In this document: positions 12,123 through 24,584 of the stretch, one piece after another
Layout: each line of letters begins with the position of its first letter
Position numbering within the stretch: position 1 is the stretch's first letter
Source: Arctopsyche grandis
Taxonomy: Eukaryota; Arthropoda; Insecta; Trichoptera; Hydropsychidae
Assembly: GCF_051622035.1 (NCBI RefSeq)
Contig: NC_135356.1
Location: forward strand, 6,366,079 to 6,430,078
Direction of reading: 5' to 3'
DNA: 64,000 nucleotides
The notes under the pieces: model-generated
Told to the model about the DNA's origin: nothing
The model's database searches: none
The model's input: only the letters and a program-made list of their open reading frames with translations
Made by a program: the position numbers and the translations under genes

Positions 12123-12878
12123 TTTAATTATTGAATTTTGTTTTGTAACCTTCTTATATTCCTCAAATACAAATAGATAAAGTCATGGGTTGGTGACATC
12201 AGAATTTTTTTTAATTTGATTCTAAAATTGCATTTGACAAAAGATTTTTTTTTTGACATAAAATTTTCAAAGGTGAAATCTGAAGATTTGATCTCATAAG
12301 GTTACGACAAATGTCGTAGCGCTACTAGAGCCCACTTAGCCCACCTTTAGGGTTGCTGATCATCACTCTAGGTCGGCCCTGCATCCCTCCACCGCCGTCT
12401 GGCGATTTTCCCGATCTTCGAATTTCATCGTTGCAACATTGTATACGAATATGTCGCAAGTGGCAGGTAAAGTGGTGATAAATCGGGATGAGAATTGAGG
12501 GAGAGGGAGTAACCATTGTCATCCCGAAACCACCGGACCGCGTCTAAATAAATCAGTCCGATCGCGAAGAGCGCACGGAGCACACAAACATACACACTTA
12601 ACCACATACCTCATCACACAGGTAAAATACTCTATTCCATTATCATTATCAAAATCAATCGCGAGTTTTATTGTCGTTGTGGTTCGTGTCGGTTTTCCAC
12701 CACCAACGCCTGAACCCAAAACTTAAAACATGTGCTTCGATAAAATCTATATCTGCATTTCTTTCTATCTCAAACGTCCTCAAGGTGGCCCTTTTTGAAA
12801 CCTTTTAACAGTGTGATTGCTAGGATTAGTTTAAACCTTGAACTCTTAAAGCCTTGTTGAACCCTTTAATAGTGTGAT

Positions 12879-13490
12879 TTTTTGTGTTAGCGCAATGACT
12901 GTTCCAAACATACATACATAGTTCAAAATGGAAAAGGTAACAAATCGATATGATAAAACTTCTTTATCGTTTGATTTAAATATTGCCACTTTTATTTTTC
13001 TTCTAAATAATCAGTTACGTTACTATCAACTATCAATCTATTAAAAATTGATTATACTATTAAGTTAATAATCAATTAAGTTATTAAGTTAATAATCAAT
13101 TGTTCGAAAGTATAGCTTATAGATTTAACGAGACGGAGCTCAGTTTCTGCTTAATACGGTACATTTTATTTAAACCATGGTTATATAAAAGACTATTTTT
13201 TGTGTTAGCAATGACTGTTCCAAACATACATAGTTCAAAATGGAAAAGGTAACAAATCGATATGATAAAACTTTTTTATCGTTTGATTTAAATATTGCCA
13301 TTTGTATTTTTCTTCTAAATAATCAGTGAAGTTATTATTAATCTATTAAAATTTGATTATACTATTAAGTTAATAAAATCAACTGTTCGAAAGTATATGT
13401 TATAGATTTAACAAGACGGAGCTCAGTTCCGGCTTAATATGGTATATTTTATATAAACCATGGTTCTATAAAAGTAGCATATTTATCAAC
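12879..13490 (+). repeat. Tandem duplication, about 315-bp unit, two copies
   Basis: The block starting TTTTTGTGTTAGC...AATGACTGTTCCAAACATAC at 12,879 is repeated from about 13,195. Shared segments include AAATCGATATGATAAAACT, GTTCGAAAGTATA and GACGGAGCTCAGTT. The copies differ by point changes and small indels. Confidence 0.8.
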
Positions 13491-13917
13491 AGTTTTTCGT
13501 ATAAATTTAAGATTGATTGTTTAATATTTCAATAAAGTATTTAACACAAATATTTCGCGAAAATAATATTAATAATAACAGCCATGAATAATCGTTTAAA
13601 AATACATAAATGTTTTTTTAAACGATTAATTATTTTTTTTTCAAAGAATTGGTTTGGTGTTAATATTTTTTTAAATTACTTGCTATTATTATTATGAAAT
13701 TATAAACGAATTTTGAATAACTTTATGAGCCGAGAATTCAAAGTTTTGTTTAGTTAAACTTTTTAGTCAGATCTAGGAAAAAAATATTTATTATTTTTAG
13801 CATTATTTAATTTATATTTTAGAATGATTCCATTACGAATTGCCCCAGGGCAACACTTATTATATTAAACTTGACTATATATAAATTTTATAGATTGTTA
13901 ATTTGAAATTATATTCA

Positions 13918-14125
13918 AATAGTGGTGACAAATAGTAGGTAGGATAGTGTTTGCCCATTTAACGAGGAACTGTTTCAACAATAAAATCAGATTTGATAGG
14001 AAAGGGTCGACTTGGAGTCACAAATATCCAAATCTGACCAGCAGCACTGCAGATATACTCGGAATAAATTATTTTCAATCGAGGTCAACCCGGGTACCTC
14101 TCGGTGGTTAGCATTAACGAAACTA
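13918..14125 (-). mobile_element. Partial SINE (head and body)
   Basis: Minus-strand copy with the body CTGGTCAGATTTGGATATTTG and CCTGTTTCAACAATAAAATC-like block. It keeps part of the tRNA-like head (GAGAGGTACCCGGGTTGACC) and is truncated before the GCGCATTGG tail block. It lies just upstream of the flightin exon. Confidence 0.75.
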
Positions 14126-14340
14126 TTGAGATAATTTATAATGCGTTGTACGTAATTTAATAAAAACTATTTGACTGAATAGTTAAAGTAAAACTCACAG
14201 TTTCATATAGGCATCATTGAATATTGAGATACATCCATTTTAAATGAATATTATGAGCAATCTTGGGTCTCTGTTAGATTGCATTAAATATGTAGGGTTT
14301 GGCTTGGTTTTTGTCGTTATTTTTATGTTATTTTCTTCAG

Positions 14341-14526
14341 ATAATTCAATATGTTTGATGAACCATGGGAAATCGAGGATCCCAGCCTCTCGGAGGCTCC
14401 AGCTGAGGTTGTCCCTGAGGCTACAGAGGCTGCTCCCGAAGCCCCAGCTCCCGCTCCTGAACCGGAACCCGAACCGGTAGCAACCGAACTCCCGCGAAAG
14501 AAGCTCATCTTCCAACATTGGGTCAG
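14341..14526 (+). CDS. fln: Flightin, coding exon 1
   Basis: Flightin is a myosin-binding protein of insect flight-muscle thick filaments, needed for their length and stiffness. Translation starts at ATG 14,351 and this exon encodes residues 1-58 plus two bases of codon 59. The N-terminal tail is acidic and rich in Ala, Pro and Glu (residues 11-43), then KKLIFQHWV opens the conserved WYR region. The exon ends ...GTC AG, followed by donor GTAAAT at 14,527. The AG left over joins the G opening exon 2 at 20,175 to make Arg, giving HWVRPKFLQYNYMYEYRHN, which is diagnostic of flightin. TTTTCTTCAG directly before 14,341 is a good acceptor, so a 5' untranslated exon probably lies upstream. The total is 160 residues, shorter than the roughly 180 of the Drosophila protein, mostly in the tail. 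The exon is much richer in GC than its surroundings. Confidence 0.93.
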
Positions 14527-14644
14527 GTAAATATTTAAAAAGCGACCAAAAAGTTCCAGTGTCAATTTCAACCGAAAATTCTACGAGGTACATCAAATGT
14601 CACTAAGTAATTAGAATATATGTACATATGAATATTAATATAAT

Positions 14645-14822
14645 ATTTCGATTCGGTGATTATTCCACAAAAAGCGATCTCACTCAAGTCACCAAAATCT
14701 CGATCACGGAACATCTGGCACCCAAAAACTCCATCAACGAGAACTCGAGTGCCAGATGTTCCGTGATCAAGATTTTAGTAATTTGCGCGAGATCGCTTTT
14801 TGCGGAATAATCCGTTTACCAA
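14645..14822. mobile_element. Foldback MITE, family 'GTGATTATT', copy B
   Basis: Near-perfect hairpin. The left arm GGTGATTATTCCACAAAAAG...GATCACGGAACATCTGGCA is mirrored by TGCCAGATGTTCCGTGATC...CTTTTTGCGGAATAATCC. It sits inside the flightin intron. It is the best preserved of the four copies and useful as a family reference. Confidence 0.8.
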
Positions 14823-15074
14823 TATTTCAATAAATTGGAATAATATTAAGCCTAATATTCATACGGTATATTATTATAAAGCTTTATTTTAAAATCAGTG
14901 TGTTATATGTATATGTATGTATACTAGTTGACAATCAACATGGAGTTCTGACTGCAACATATTATTATTTTTATACTCTGCATGATATATTTTTCTTCTC
15001 AATTTTTGGTCAATTTTATTAAGTATATATAATATTAACAATAAATATGGTACTATCAACTGTTTTTACGCTAA

Positions 15075-15300
15075 ATAATCGGTTTATGTGTACGAAGCAC
15101 TCGCTGTTAACACCATGCTCCGTCTCTCGTTCTCCACTTGCAATCGTATATCGTGGAAAGAGACGCGGCATATCACTTCGTTCATATGATCGGCCGACAA
15201 AAACAAAATTTAATTTTTCGAATCAAATTAATTGAATATTAAATTATCAATTCCGTTGATCCGAATTTCGATAATTTATAGAGTGCACAATTATGTGCAC
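15075..15300 (+). repeat. Interspersed repeat (inverse of 1,985-2,215)
   Basis: Same blocks as the 2-kb copy in opposite orientation, including TGTTAACACCATGCTCCGTC, AAAGAGACGCGGCATATCAC and GTTGATCCGAATTTCG. It lies in the flightin intron. No coding content. Confidence 0.6.
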
Positions 15301-18300
15301 ACAGGCTACTACATAGTAATATATAATTTCATATTTTTAAATTGAAAATTCTGAATTTCATCGCCAAGTGTAAGTTTAAATGTAATAAAATTTGGCTCAG
15401 ACTTCTAAAACTTTTTTCACAAACGGAATCTTTATAAGCATAAGAACATACATACATCTTGCTAGAATAGTTTCAAAAATTCGCTTACTTCTCATAAAGC
15501 TCTACATACATATGCACATTCGTAGAACACAATATGTACATATAAAATAAAATAAAATAAAATAAAATATATCTGATATAAAATTTCAACTATATATCGA
15601 GAAGCACTGAATCGTTGATTCATCGCACCAAAATAAAGAAACTTTCAGTGTCAATTCTTACAACACCATTAATTCAAAAGTGCAGAGTCAATCTTCATAA
15701 ATTACACATATTTATAGAAAATGTAAACAAACCAGAGCAATATTTTACATCTTTTCAGTTTGCAAAATATAAAATGTATAACACTTTTAAATTATAAAAT
15801 ATGACTTCGCCGAGTTAACAAATGACCTATCAACTATTGAAAAATAGAATCCTCAAATCTACAATATGCACACACACACACACACACACATAAATAGCAA
15901 TTTCCTCACATGATCTGTATTTCATTTGCTACATGCGCTCAAATCATACATGCCTACAGATAGATAATTAGCAGTTGCGTAATGCGTTTTTGCAATCTTA
16001 TTTGTGTTTGCTATTGCTTCAGTTTGTTTGTTAATCACTCTAATGGCATCTCGGTGCAAAACAAAAGGTGTGCGAGGTGCATAATGTCAACGTTTTGGCA
16101 CCAATATCGACATAGCCAATGTCGATAGTGACATGCGATCATGCCAATTTATATATAAATCATTTATAAATAAAATGTATACACACGAATCTGTCGTTGT
16201 TCGTTGACCCTTCTATTATTGTATAATTAATGAAAATACGATTTATAAAACCTTTGATTTCTTGGGTAAATACGTAGTTAACACCCTTTTAGCTTCGCAT
16301 GAAGCCTGAACTATACACATGCTCATGCTCCTGAACTACTTACATATATGTATGCTCTAATTATTTAATTATTAGTTTATTTTTATAAATGATCCAATAT
16401 TAAGGTTTTTTGCCTTCATTCCTTGATGGAAAACCAATGGACTGTCGTTTCCAAATCAGGATCAGTACGTTGATGTGTGTCTGGGTTTCTTTTGTAACTG
16501 TCATGAGTCGTATGCGTAACGGTGATCCCCAAATTATAACATATCTTTTTTCGCCATTGGTATTTGTTGCCAAGTTACTCATCCACTTGAATCTTTTTCA
16601 AATTTTTTTATGTGTTCTTCATTGTTTGAAAAGCGTGTGCAAATTTTGAATTTTTTTTCGTTATTTATTGCGAATGCTTTTGCGCGAAAATTGCACTCGG
16701 TCGATTTTGCGTATTTGTTTTATCACTAGTGGTGATGCGATGTTGATTTAATTATTTTTTTAACAATACTTATATGCCATTACACGTTCTCATATAACAA
16801 GTACACACTTTTCATATTTTTATGCACAAAGTATGTTTGATCTATTGAATATTGCATAAAAATGTTTTTGCACTGCTTTGCGTTACAGAATTTTGTTACA
16901 AAATCAAAAAAAAACATACATACATAAAAAAAAGAATGAAGATTTAAGCATTTTTATTCTCAAATCACAGAAAACATAATGTAAACGTTTGTTATATCAA
17001 TTTACATATTCCCTAAAATTTTATAATACCATATTATTTTTCTTATTCTATTTTTAATTTTTTTTTATTTAGTCCAATTCATGAGTAATCGCAATCAATT
17101 CAATCCACATACACATGTTTGTATAATAGATCAAAAATCAATTAATATCAAATAATATAGTATGTCCGTCTGTTCGTGACTGGTTTATTAATCTTTTTGG
17201 AAATTAATCTTTTTATACTTGAAATAAGAGAACGTTTTGCATATCATGAAGCAATGCGAAATAAACTGGCAGAGTGAGTGAAACGGCACGAGGCGTGCGC
17301 GCAGTAGGACGTGTTTTGCGTACAGCTGAAAATGTATAAATAATGACTCCTTACCATATATATAAAAGTAAATTTAATTATATTTGAAACAATTAGGAAA
17401 GGATAATTAATCTCCTTTGGTTTCCAGGGATCGAATTATAAAAACTGTCAAGTTAAAAATCAAATTGCATCAGAATGTGTTCATCTTTTGTCAGAAAAAA
17501 TTAGTCGGATCGTTTCGTTTGAAATTAAATATCTACATAGTATTGAGAGACAGTTTTAATATTTTCATTACGTACGTACATATAAACGTCACTGGCAATT
17601 TGTCACATCTGAAGCGTCGAATTAAGATGGCGACAGATATCGCTAACGAGCAAAACGCCTCACCTGGTGAAACAAATATAATAAGAAGAAGATGATGATG
17701 ATATTATAGTAAAATACATCGCGAAAAAGAGCGCGATCGACCAAAGGATGACATGCCGCGTGGCCGAATGCCAGGGTCGCTTATTTCAGGGCCGCCATTG
17801 TCCGCCGAAATCATTAATATTAATTTACAATGACGCGCTAAAGCGTTTTGTGTGTGTGTTTTCTTAAATTTTTATGTAATGACTTGCGTAATTCGGCGCT
17901 AAATTTGCTTGTCGCGCGCGTCACCGAAACTACAAAGCTTTTTTGGCATGCCGAGAGCTTTAAAAGCGCCGAAAATCGAATGGGACCAAATTCTTTTATT
18001 TTTCTTTTTAAATTCTTCCACTTCGAATATTTTAAAATCAATCCTGGTGCTAAATAAATGTCTTCATAAATAAATTTTTGTTTCATTTGTTCGTTCAAAC
18101 TTGGCCTATGACCATTTCAATACAGCCATGATGATCATAGATATGTAAATTGTACTTTATGATATCCCCAACGAACATCTAATAGTAAGGGATGCAAAAG
18201 TGCACTTGCACCCCTCCATTTAAAAATATAAATTCAAGGTAGAAGACAAACGAATAATAAATATTTATACGCCTAAGGAGCAAATTAAATTGTACACAAA

Positions 18301-19169
18301 CGAACAAAAACATAAATTATACCTCAGCGCATGCCTACTGAGTTTCAGTTCACCAGACAGTGTGTGACGAAAAAAGCCTTTTTTTTTATTATTATAAGTT
18401 CTTAGTTTCACTTCGCCAATGGGTCTAACGAAATTCCTACATTATTCCGATCGCTTTGAAACTTTTCAATTGCGTCCGCTAGTTCGATGTTGAATAAACA
18501 AGTTTAAGAATCCAAAAATTTTGGAGAAGGTGACAGCTCACCCACTGCCAATAACCAGTAGTCTTGTTTATTTGACTTTACGCCCCCCACTCGTTTTTTC
18601 AAATTTTATTTATTATCAAAAGCTTTTATCATATATGTATATGTATACAATATCGCTATTATGTGTGTCTGTGTATCTGAGATAATGCTCACCGTACTGT
18701 AATAGTCGTTTCGATTCGACATACGTCAACATGATGACAGATGTACGTCATAGATAAACCACTACCAAGAAAATGTACAGTATAATTACGAAAGAAACAA
18801 AACTTCTATGTATATATACTATTTGCTACCAATGTTTCCTCTAGGCTAATAGACGGCGCTAAGTCTCTGAGCATTTAGCGCCATCTATGAAAAAATATTC
18901 AATTAATTCATTTTTCTATTGGTGTTTTATATTGTTTATATGTAGGTAGGTAGGTAATTTTTACCATTTTCTTTTCATATTAAACAATTAAATATAAATA
19001 TTAAATAAAATATATTTAAAAGGTATTTGAGATTGAACACAGGACCGACACATTTATTTTTATTTAATAGCTTAATATGCCAACACCCATGCGATGATAT
19101 TTCATCGGGTACAACACTAGTAAGAATATGTGTATACATGTAGCAAGATATAAATATATCAATCTAATC

Positions 19170-20143
19170 AAGTGCTACTCAAACTATTTCAGTTGGCGGA
19201 CCAGCATATATTTTTCAGTAATTCTCACGGACCAGCATCATATGTTTAAATAAAAAGGTTATACATATATAAATATGAGTGAAAATTTGTTCATATAACA
19301 AATAAAAATAATATTAAATATAAGTAGCAAAATTTATTTTGTTGAATTAAAAAAAGTACAATATCTATATATCATATATGTATGTACTTGGACAAAGATG
19401 AAAAATGAAAATGAAAAAAAAAACTAATGAGACATGAGCTTGTTTGTTATTAGATAACTTATCCAGTCGTGGTTTTATCGAAGACAATTAATTCCACACG
19501 TAATGGATCATGAATATTTACACTATTACGACAATTTGTCTTTATTAAACTAACGGTTGAGAAACCAGCCTCGTAAAGGTAAAAGAGTTTCAGCGCATAT
19601 TCTTAAATATCTGGGAAGAATTCTGCTTTCAATTTGATCTAAAAGGACGCAAGTGAAGTTGTGGTTTCAAAACACTTTTTTAATTCTTCATTTGTAGTCA
19701 GATAAATTAGTCAATCTTCCAAATTAATTAATATATACGTTATAATAAGCTATTGTTTTAATTTTGTATTTACTTATTTATGCACGGACCGGCTACCGCC
19801 GGTATACGGACAAGTGGTTCGGTGATTACAAGTCAAATGTGAACCGGTCACAGGACAACCGATCACACGTGATCACCCGTCACACTAAAACTGGTCACGA
19901 GAAAACTGGCCACACCCTGAAATCGGTTAACCAGTTTTCTCGTGACCGATTTTAGGGTGTGACCAGTTTTCTCGTGACCAGTTTTAGGGTGTGACCAGTT
20001 TTCTCGTGACCAGTTTTAGTGTGACGGGTGATCACGTGTGACCGATCTAGAGCGACCGGTTGTCCTGTGACTGGTTCACATATGACTAGTAGTCCGTTTA
20101 CCAGACCAGTACTGGGCCGCGGATCATATTTTGAGTAGCACTG
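19170..20143. mobile_element. hAT-like element in the flightin intron (974 bp)
   Basis: Ends are AAGTGCTACTCAAACTAT on the left and, as reverse complement, CAGTGCTACTCAAAATAT on the right. The flanking 8 bp are identical (ATCTAATC at 19,162-19,169 and 20,144-20,151). The right third (19,795-20,105) is a palindrome built from repeated CTGGTCACGAGAAAACTGG units. The element ends 31 bp before flightin exon 2, leaving only the duplicated target and the pyrimidine tract TTTGTTTGTTTCCAG. No intact transposase. Confidence 0.85.
19795..20105. repeat. Palindrome with tandem GTGACCAGTTTTCTC units
   Basis: The left arm (ACCGGTCACAGGACAACCG...CGTGATCACCCGTCACAC) is mirrored by the right arm (GTGTGACGGGTGATCACG...CGGTTGTCCTGTGAC). 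The centre carries about three tandem repeats of GTGACCAGTTTTCTCGTGAC / CAGTTTTAGGGT. Strong cruciform or hairpin potential within a few hundred bp of a splice acceptor. Confidence 0.8.
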
Positions 20144-20174
20144 ATCTAATCTATGCCCATTTGTTTGTTTCCAG

Positions 20175-20481
20175 GCCTAAGTTCCTTCAGTACAACTACA
20201 TGTACGAGTACCGACACAACTATTACGACGATGTGATTGACTTCCTTGATCGACGGCAACGAGGACTTGCACGTGAACTTCCACGTGCTCAGACTTGGGC
20301 CGAGAGGGCTATGCGTACTGCGGCACATCGTCAGCCAGCTTCAGCCGTATCTTGCGCCTCTCGCCAAGATGCTCATCTTCTGTCACACGTCAGCACGGCA
20401 GCACGCTTCCACCGCTACCACAGCAAGTCCCTGATCAGCAGGAAGTACTCTTCACTCGGATTCAACTCAATCGTCATCTAA
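20175..20481 (+). CDS. fln: Flightin, coding exon 2 (terminal)
   Basis: Encodes the rest of flightin from Arg59 to the TAA at 20,479-20,481. It opens with PKFLQYNYMYEYRHNYYDDV and continues IDFLDRRQRGLARELPRAQT and WAERAMRT, the conserved WYR domain that binds the myosin rod. The C-terminal segment RFHRYHSKSLISRKYSS matches the end of known flightins, then eight extra residues (LGFNSIVI) follow. The acceptor is TTTCCAG at 20,168-20,174, immediately after a hAT insertion. A polyadenylation signal candidate AATAAA lies at 21,413; if used, the 3' untranslated region contains a foldback repeat. Exon structure was read by eye; no transcript evidence. Confidence 0.93.
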
Positions 20482-20639
20482 CAACCCCAAACCCAACCTC
20501 AACCCTTTCAGCTTCATAACTCACCTCAAAATTGGCAAAAATACCAGTCATAATTGCCAATTATCCCTCACGCACCTCTCGTTGCTCAGAAATACCGAGC
20601 CCCCGCAGTTACGAAGTTAAATCACCAATCATTAATCGA

Positions 20640-21200
20640 AACGTATGGGATATTAAGGGTACCTTACACGATCACTAATACTGTCGATACTGCACACCAT
20701 AAGTATTATTCTCACTATACACGATTGTCATCATTTTGTTTGGATTTTGGGAGAGAGGGCCGATTTCGTCTTGAACAAACGAATGGATTTGCGATCAAAT
20801 GCCTGTTTTGCTATAATTTGACTTCACATGTTTCAATAATTGCAACACTCAACGAAACTTATCGAAGATTTCAGCTGAAATCTTCGAAACTGATTACAGT
20901 GGCCATATACATACATACCCGAAGGTTTATTCTTTCCAATTACTTCGTAGAAGTGTCTTTTCTGTCTAAAAACGGTTCAATCTTCATTCGGAAGTAGGTT
21001 TTATAATCATCTACTTCCACAGCACCAATAATCATCTTTCAATAAGTTGTTCCAAGAGCAAAACATGCATTTGAACGCAAATCCATTTGTTTACTCAATA
21101 CAAAACCGGCGCCCTCTCCCAAAATCGAAATGAAATGATGACAATAATGATCGGTTGTGGTGAGAATGATACAAATACAACACGAACTTTCGGCTTAACT
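20640..21200. repeat. Foldback repeat downstream of flightin
   Basis: Blocks at 20,700-20,825 (GTCATCATTTTGTTTGGATTTTGGGAG..., AATGGATTTGCGATCAAATGC) recur inverted at 21,050-21,190 (GCATTTGAACGCAAATCC, CCCTCTCCCAAAATCG). The centre contains a second inverted pair, TCTTCGATAAG / CTTATCGAAGA-like sequence. This looks like a MITE. It would lie in the flightin 3' untranslated region if the signal at 21,413 is used. The open frame at 20,554-20,997 is a by-product. Confidence 0.6.
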
Positions 21201-21412
21201 TAGTTATAAAGCTGCTATTCCTAGAATGGGTCATGGAATACTGTAGTCCTACTTAAATTCAACCAATACACAAATTTACCAGGTTTTGAACACAAACCTC
21301 TTAGTATTTGTTGGAATGCATCCACAGACCTCAGTTATCGTGCGATGAAAAGTCCGAATACTGAATCAACCTTGGACTTGCAATTATTTTTATTTTAATG
21401 TACCTACCCAAA

Positions 21413-21418
21413 AATAAA
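21413..21418 (+). terminator. Candidate polyadenylation signal of flightin
   Basis: AATAAA, with a second overlapping match a few bases on, about 930 bp after the stop codon. It is the first canonical hexamer I found after the coding region. AT-rich DNA makes chance matches common. Confidence 0.35.
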
Positions 21419-21419
21419 A

Positions 21420-23095
21420 ATAAAATTGTATAAGTTTGTTTTAAGTCCGAATTCAAGTTTGTTATGTTTAATTTAAAACTGACAGTGGCTCGTGCGTCTT
21501 TATCCGCATTTTAATCCTATCGCCTCATTTGGATTTTTACTTTTTATTTTAATTGTGAAGTACGATATACCATCCTACACGCTTTTCATCACTGAATGAT
21601 TATCGGTGACAAGGATCGCTAAATAATCATGCGTTAAAAGATACATATTGTGGTATGAAATATACACATGTTCGACATTTGGCTTTACAGATGATTTTCT
21701 GCGTCTGGGTTTGATGCAATCTGTTGTTATTGGAGTGTGATTTTGATTGATCATAGATTTCAAGAGACTATTCATAGCAAATGGACAGCCATTTTGCGCA
21801 TCTGGAAGGTGCTAGAAATAATGATCATCGGGAATGCTCTCCTACATGACCAGAATTGAATATATCAATCAGATTAGATGCCAAAATTGGATACATATGT
21901 AAAGCCTCAGCCGTTTCTGGTCTATTATATGTACATGTACATGTGTATGTTTCAAACCTGTATAAAAATATGTTTCAATTATCGATGAAAATTGCTAAAC
22001 ACACCCAAAAGTAATTCTTGGCTTATTAATTTTCTAACTGAAGCGCTTATTTTAATAGAATAATCATTTTTTTACTGCCATTTTGTACTATGAACCGCTA
22101 ATAAAAGCATTTTTCACTGCGAAGAGCTAAAGATTTGCATGGAAATGCTGCTGAAAAGAATTTTGCTTCTTTTTATTTATTTTGATTATATTGTTTAAAA
22201 CATGGCAGTGAATTTATATTTTAATTTTACAGGATTGGGTTAAGTTGAATGCGTTGCACGACAATCGTTCACGAGCCTGCATGAGGCCATTACACACTGA
22301 TGTCTCGGCACCAACACCTTTATTATTATCATCATCATCATCAGTATTATCATCATTTAAATCATCTAAGTTACGTTTTTTTTTTGTTTTGAATATCATT
22401 TTGACCGCCACCCTCCCATCATTACATACTCCGATTTTCGAAATGAATTTAATTGTCTGTACCTAACAGCAAGTAAGTCATTTTGCAAAACCATTTTGAC
22501 ATATTGTATTACATATATGTTGACTTAAATGAGATTCGAAGGAAATTATGTTTAAGATAACTGAATGTTATTTATTGCACGATTGTAAAGATGCAGGTGA
22601 AAACTATACATATGTGTTTGCTGTGTTTTAAACGTACATATTTGCTATGTCCAATTACTTGAAAATTAATATTTACTATGCAAGCCAAATGCCTTTTTCG
22701 TATTGGACGTAGCATATACTGTAACATAAATAACGATGCTACGATCACGAAATACATATTTGTTACACAAAATAAAAGTTTGTTCGAAACATTACCACTT
22801 TTTGTTTTTTTTTTTAATAAACCCTTATTAAAAATGTACATATAGTTCCAAAGACGTCGTATGTAGACCATTTATTGAGCAGAAAATAAGGTAAGGGAAA
22901 GATTTTCATTTTATTTTGGTATCGCATTGTTTTATTAAATTTCAATATGCGTTAATAATATTGCGAACTAAAATCCCATTTATTTGTTGTAAGAAACTGA
23001 GGTATGTATTATATTATTAAATCAATTGAAGACTGACAATTTCAAAAAAAAAAAATCAAAATAATGTATAAATATTTAATAATAAATTTTCTAAA
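21420..23095. other. Gene-free stretch
   Basis: No domain-bearing frame. There is an ATC trinucleotide run around 22,328-22,350, and AT-rich sequence elsewhere. Nothing else recognised. Confidence 0.4.
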
Positions 23096-23099
23096 AGTT

Positions 23100-23725
23100 A
23101 CATGTTGAATAAAATCATATTAAGAAAAACAAAAATTTACAAATGTTTATTTAAAATAGACATATTCGGTTGTAAAAAAGAGGAAATAAAGACACGTATG
23201 AAATTAAGATGGGGCGCATTTGAGCAAATGAACGCTGTTTTTAGATCAAAAATGTCATTTTGCGCGAAGAAAAAAGTTCTTGGATCGATGTATTATGCCA
23301 CTGAAGACGCATGGATGTGAAACTTGGACATGGAACGCCAAAATCTTACATCAATTCCAATGCACTCAAAGGAGTATGGAACCCTGTATACTCGGCATTA
23401 CGAAGAGATATAGGAAACGGAATACATGGGTGAGAAGTATGACAAGGATAGTGGACATAGTGGATAGAGTAAAGAGATTGAAATAGCAATGGGTGGGCCA
23501 CATGGCTAGAAGAATGGACGAAAGGTGGGCAAAAGAAGTGTTAAATGGTACCCGAGAGAATGCAAAGGGTAAAAGGAAGATCGCAGGGAAGATGGGTAGA
23601 TGAAAGTAGGAAAATGTGTGGAGTGAGATGGGTGAGAGTTGCACAAAACAGAGACGAGTGGAAACATGTTGGAGAGGCCTTCATTTATCAGTGATGGTGA
23701 GCGGCTGTAGATGATGATGATATAA
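23100..23725 (+). pseudogene. 3' relic of an RTE-like LINE
   Basis: Carries the C-terminal part of a LINE ORF: GCETWTWNAKILHQFQCTQ and ITKRYRKRNTWVRSMTRIVD, then after an in-frame stop WVGHMARRMDERWAKEVLNG. These are the conserved post-RT blocks of RTE-like elements. The end, GATGATGATG, resembles the short tails of such LINEs. Upstream RT and endonuclease domains are missing (5' truncation). Confidence 0.75.
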
Positions 23726-23819
23726 TACCAAGAAGATCTAACAGGTAAACTACAATGAGCTTTCCTGGTCAGTTAAAAACATCAATAAACAAATAGGCCA
23801 TCATAGAGATATATGTATG

Positions 23820-24062
23820 TACATATATAGCGGATATTATGGAGAGAGTGAAGAGATTGAAATGGCAATAAGCGGGTCACGTAACTAAAATAATGGATAA
23901 AGGGTGTACAAAATAAGTGCTGGAATGGTACCCGAGAAAATGTAAAAGGGTGAAGGGAAGGCCGGAAGGAAGATAGATGGAAGACATTAGAAAATGGGTG
24001 ATATGGATGAGAGTTGCTCAAAACAGAGACGAATGGAAGCGTTATCAGTAGATGGTAAATAG
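23820..24062 (+). pseudogene. Second 3' fragment of the same RTE-like LINE
   Basis: Repeats the last roughly 230 bp of the preceding relic, including GTGAAGAGATTGAAATGGCA, GGTACCCGAGAAAATG and GCTCAAAACAGAGACGAATGG, with independent substitutions. The two fragments lie head to tail about 100 bp apart. Confidence 0.7.
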
Positions 24063-24094
24063 CTATAAAATCTTATTTATTTTATTTTTTACAT

Positions 24095-24495
24095 AGATAT
24101 ATGTATACCAGGAAGCCTAACAGGTAAGCCCCAATGCGCCTTCCTAGACAAATAATTAAAAAAATTATTTCGAGAGGCTTTAACTTAAGAGAAATTAACA
24201 ATTAATTAATCCATAGAGACATCTATAGATTTAGACTTGTACATAATTTTTTATATATTGTACATAAATCAAATTCAGATATTTGTGACATAGCGGGTAG
24301 GATAGTTTTTGCAAATTTGATAGAGGAACTGTTTCAACAATGAAATCAGATAAATTGGCAAACTCTGATAAGAAACGATCGACTTGGAGTCACAAAAATC
24401 CAAGTCTGACCAGCAGTATTAAAGATTAGCATGGGATCGAACCCGGTAACCTCTCGGTGCTAAACAGAAACGCAACCACCGAGTCTTACTGCTGG
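24095..24495 (-). mobile_element. SINE, nearly full length
   Basis: Minus-strand copy running from the tRNA-like head near 24,490 (GTTTAGCACCGAGAGGTTAC; GGGTTCGATCCC) through the body to the 3' block around GGAAGGCGCATTGGGGCTTA at 24,120-24,150. Internal differences from the 3.7-kb copy suggest a subfamily that includes the copies near 5.4-5.8 kb. Confidence 0.8.
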
Positions 24496-24584
24496 CTTAA
24501 ATGATGATGATTAATGAAATGAAGAATTTTATCGACCGATATTTCTTCATTCGAATATGTCTTCATATTCGATATTTCTTCATC

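Larger units (their letters stand above)
14527..20174 (+). other. Flightin intron (5.6 kb)
   Basis: GT...AG intron in phase 2. It contains a foldback MITE (14,645-14,822), an interspersed repeat (15,075-15,300), an AAAAT pentamer run (about 15,545-15,568), a CA run (about 15,870-15,890) and a hAT element (19,170-20,143). No exon or domain was recognised in the long middle stretch 15,300-19,150, which includes a higher-GC patch at about 17,700-17,960. Confidence 0.8.

Noticed and set aside
17417-17695. Possible exon ending MATDIANEQNASPGETN
   Set aside because: Composition is tempting, but no homology, no matching partner exon and it ends in a GATGATGATG run like LINE tails; unsupported.
20554-20997. 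147-residue open frame after flightin
   Set aside because: Lies in a foldback repeat; no domain or start context.
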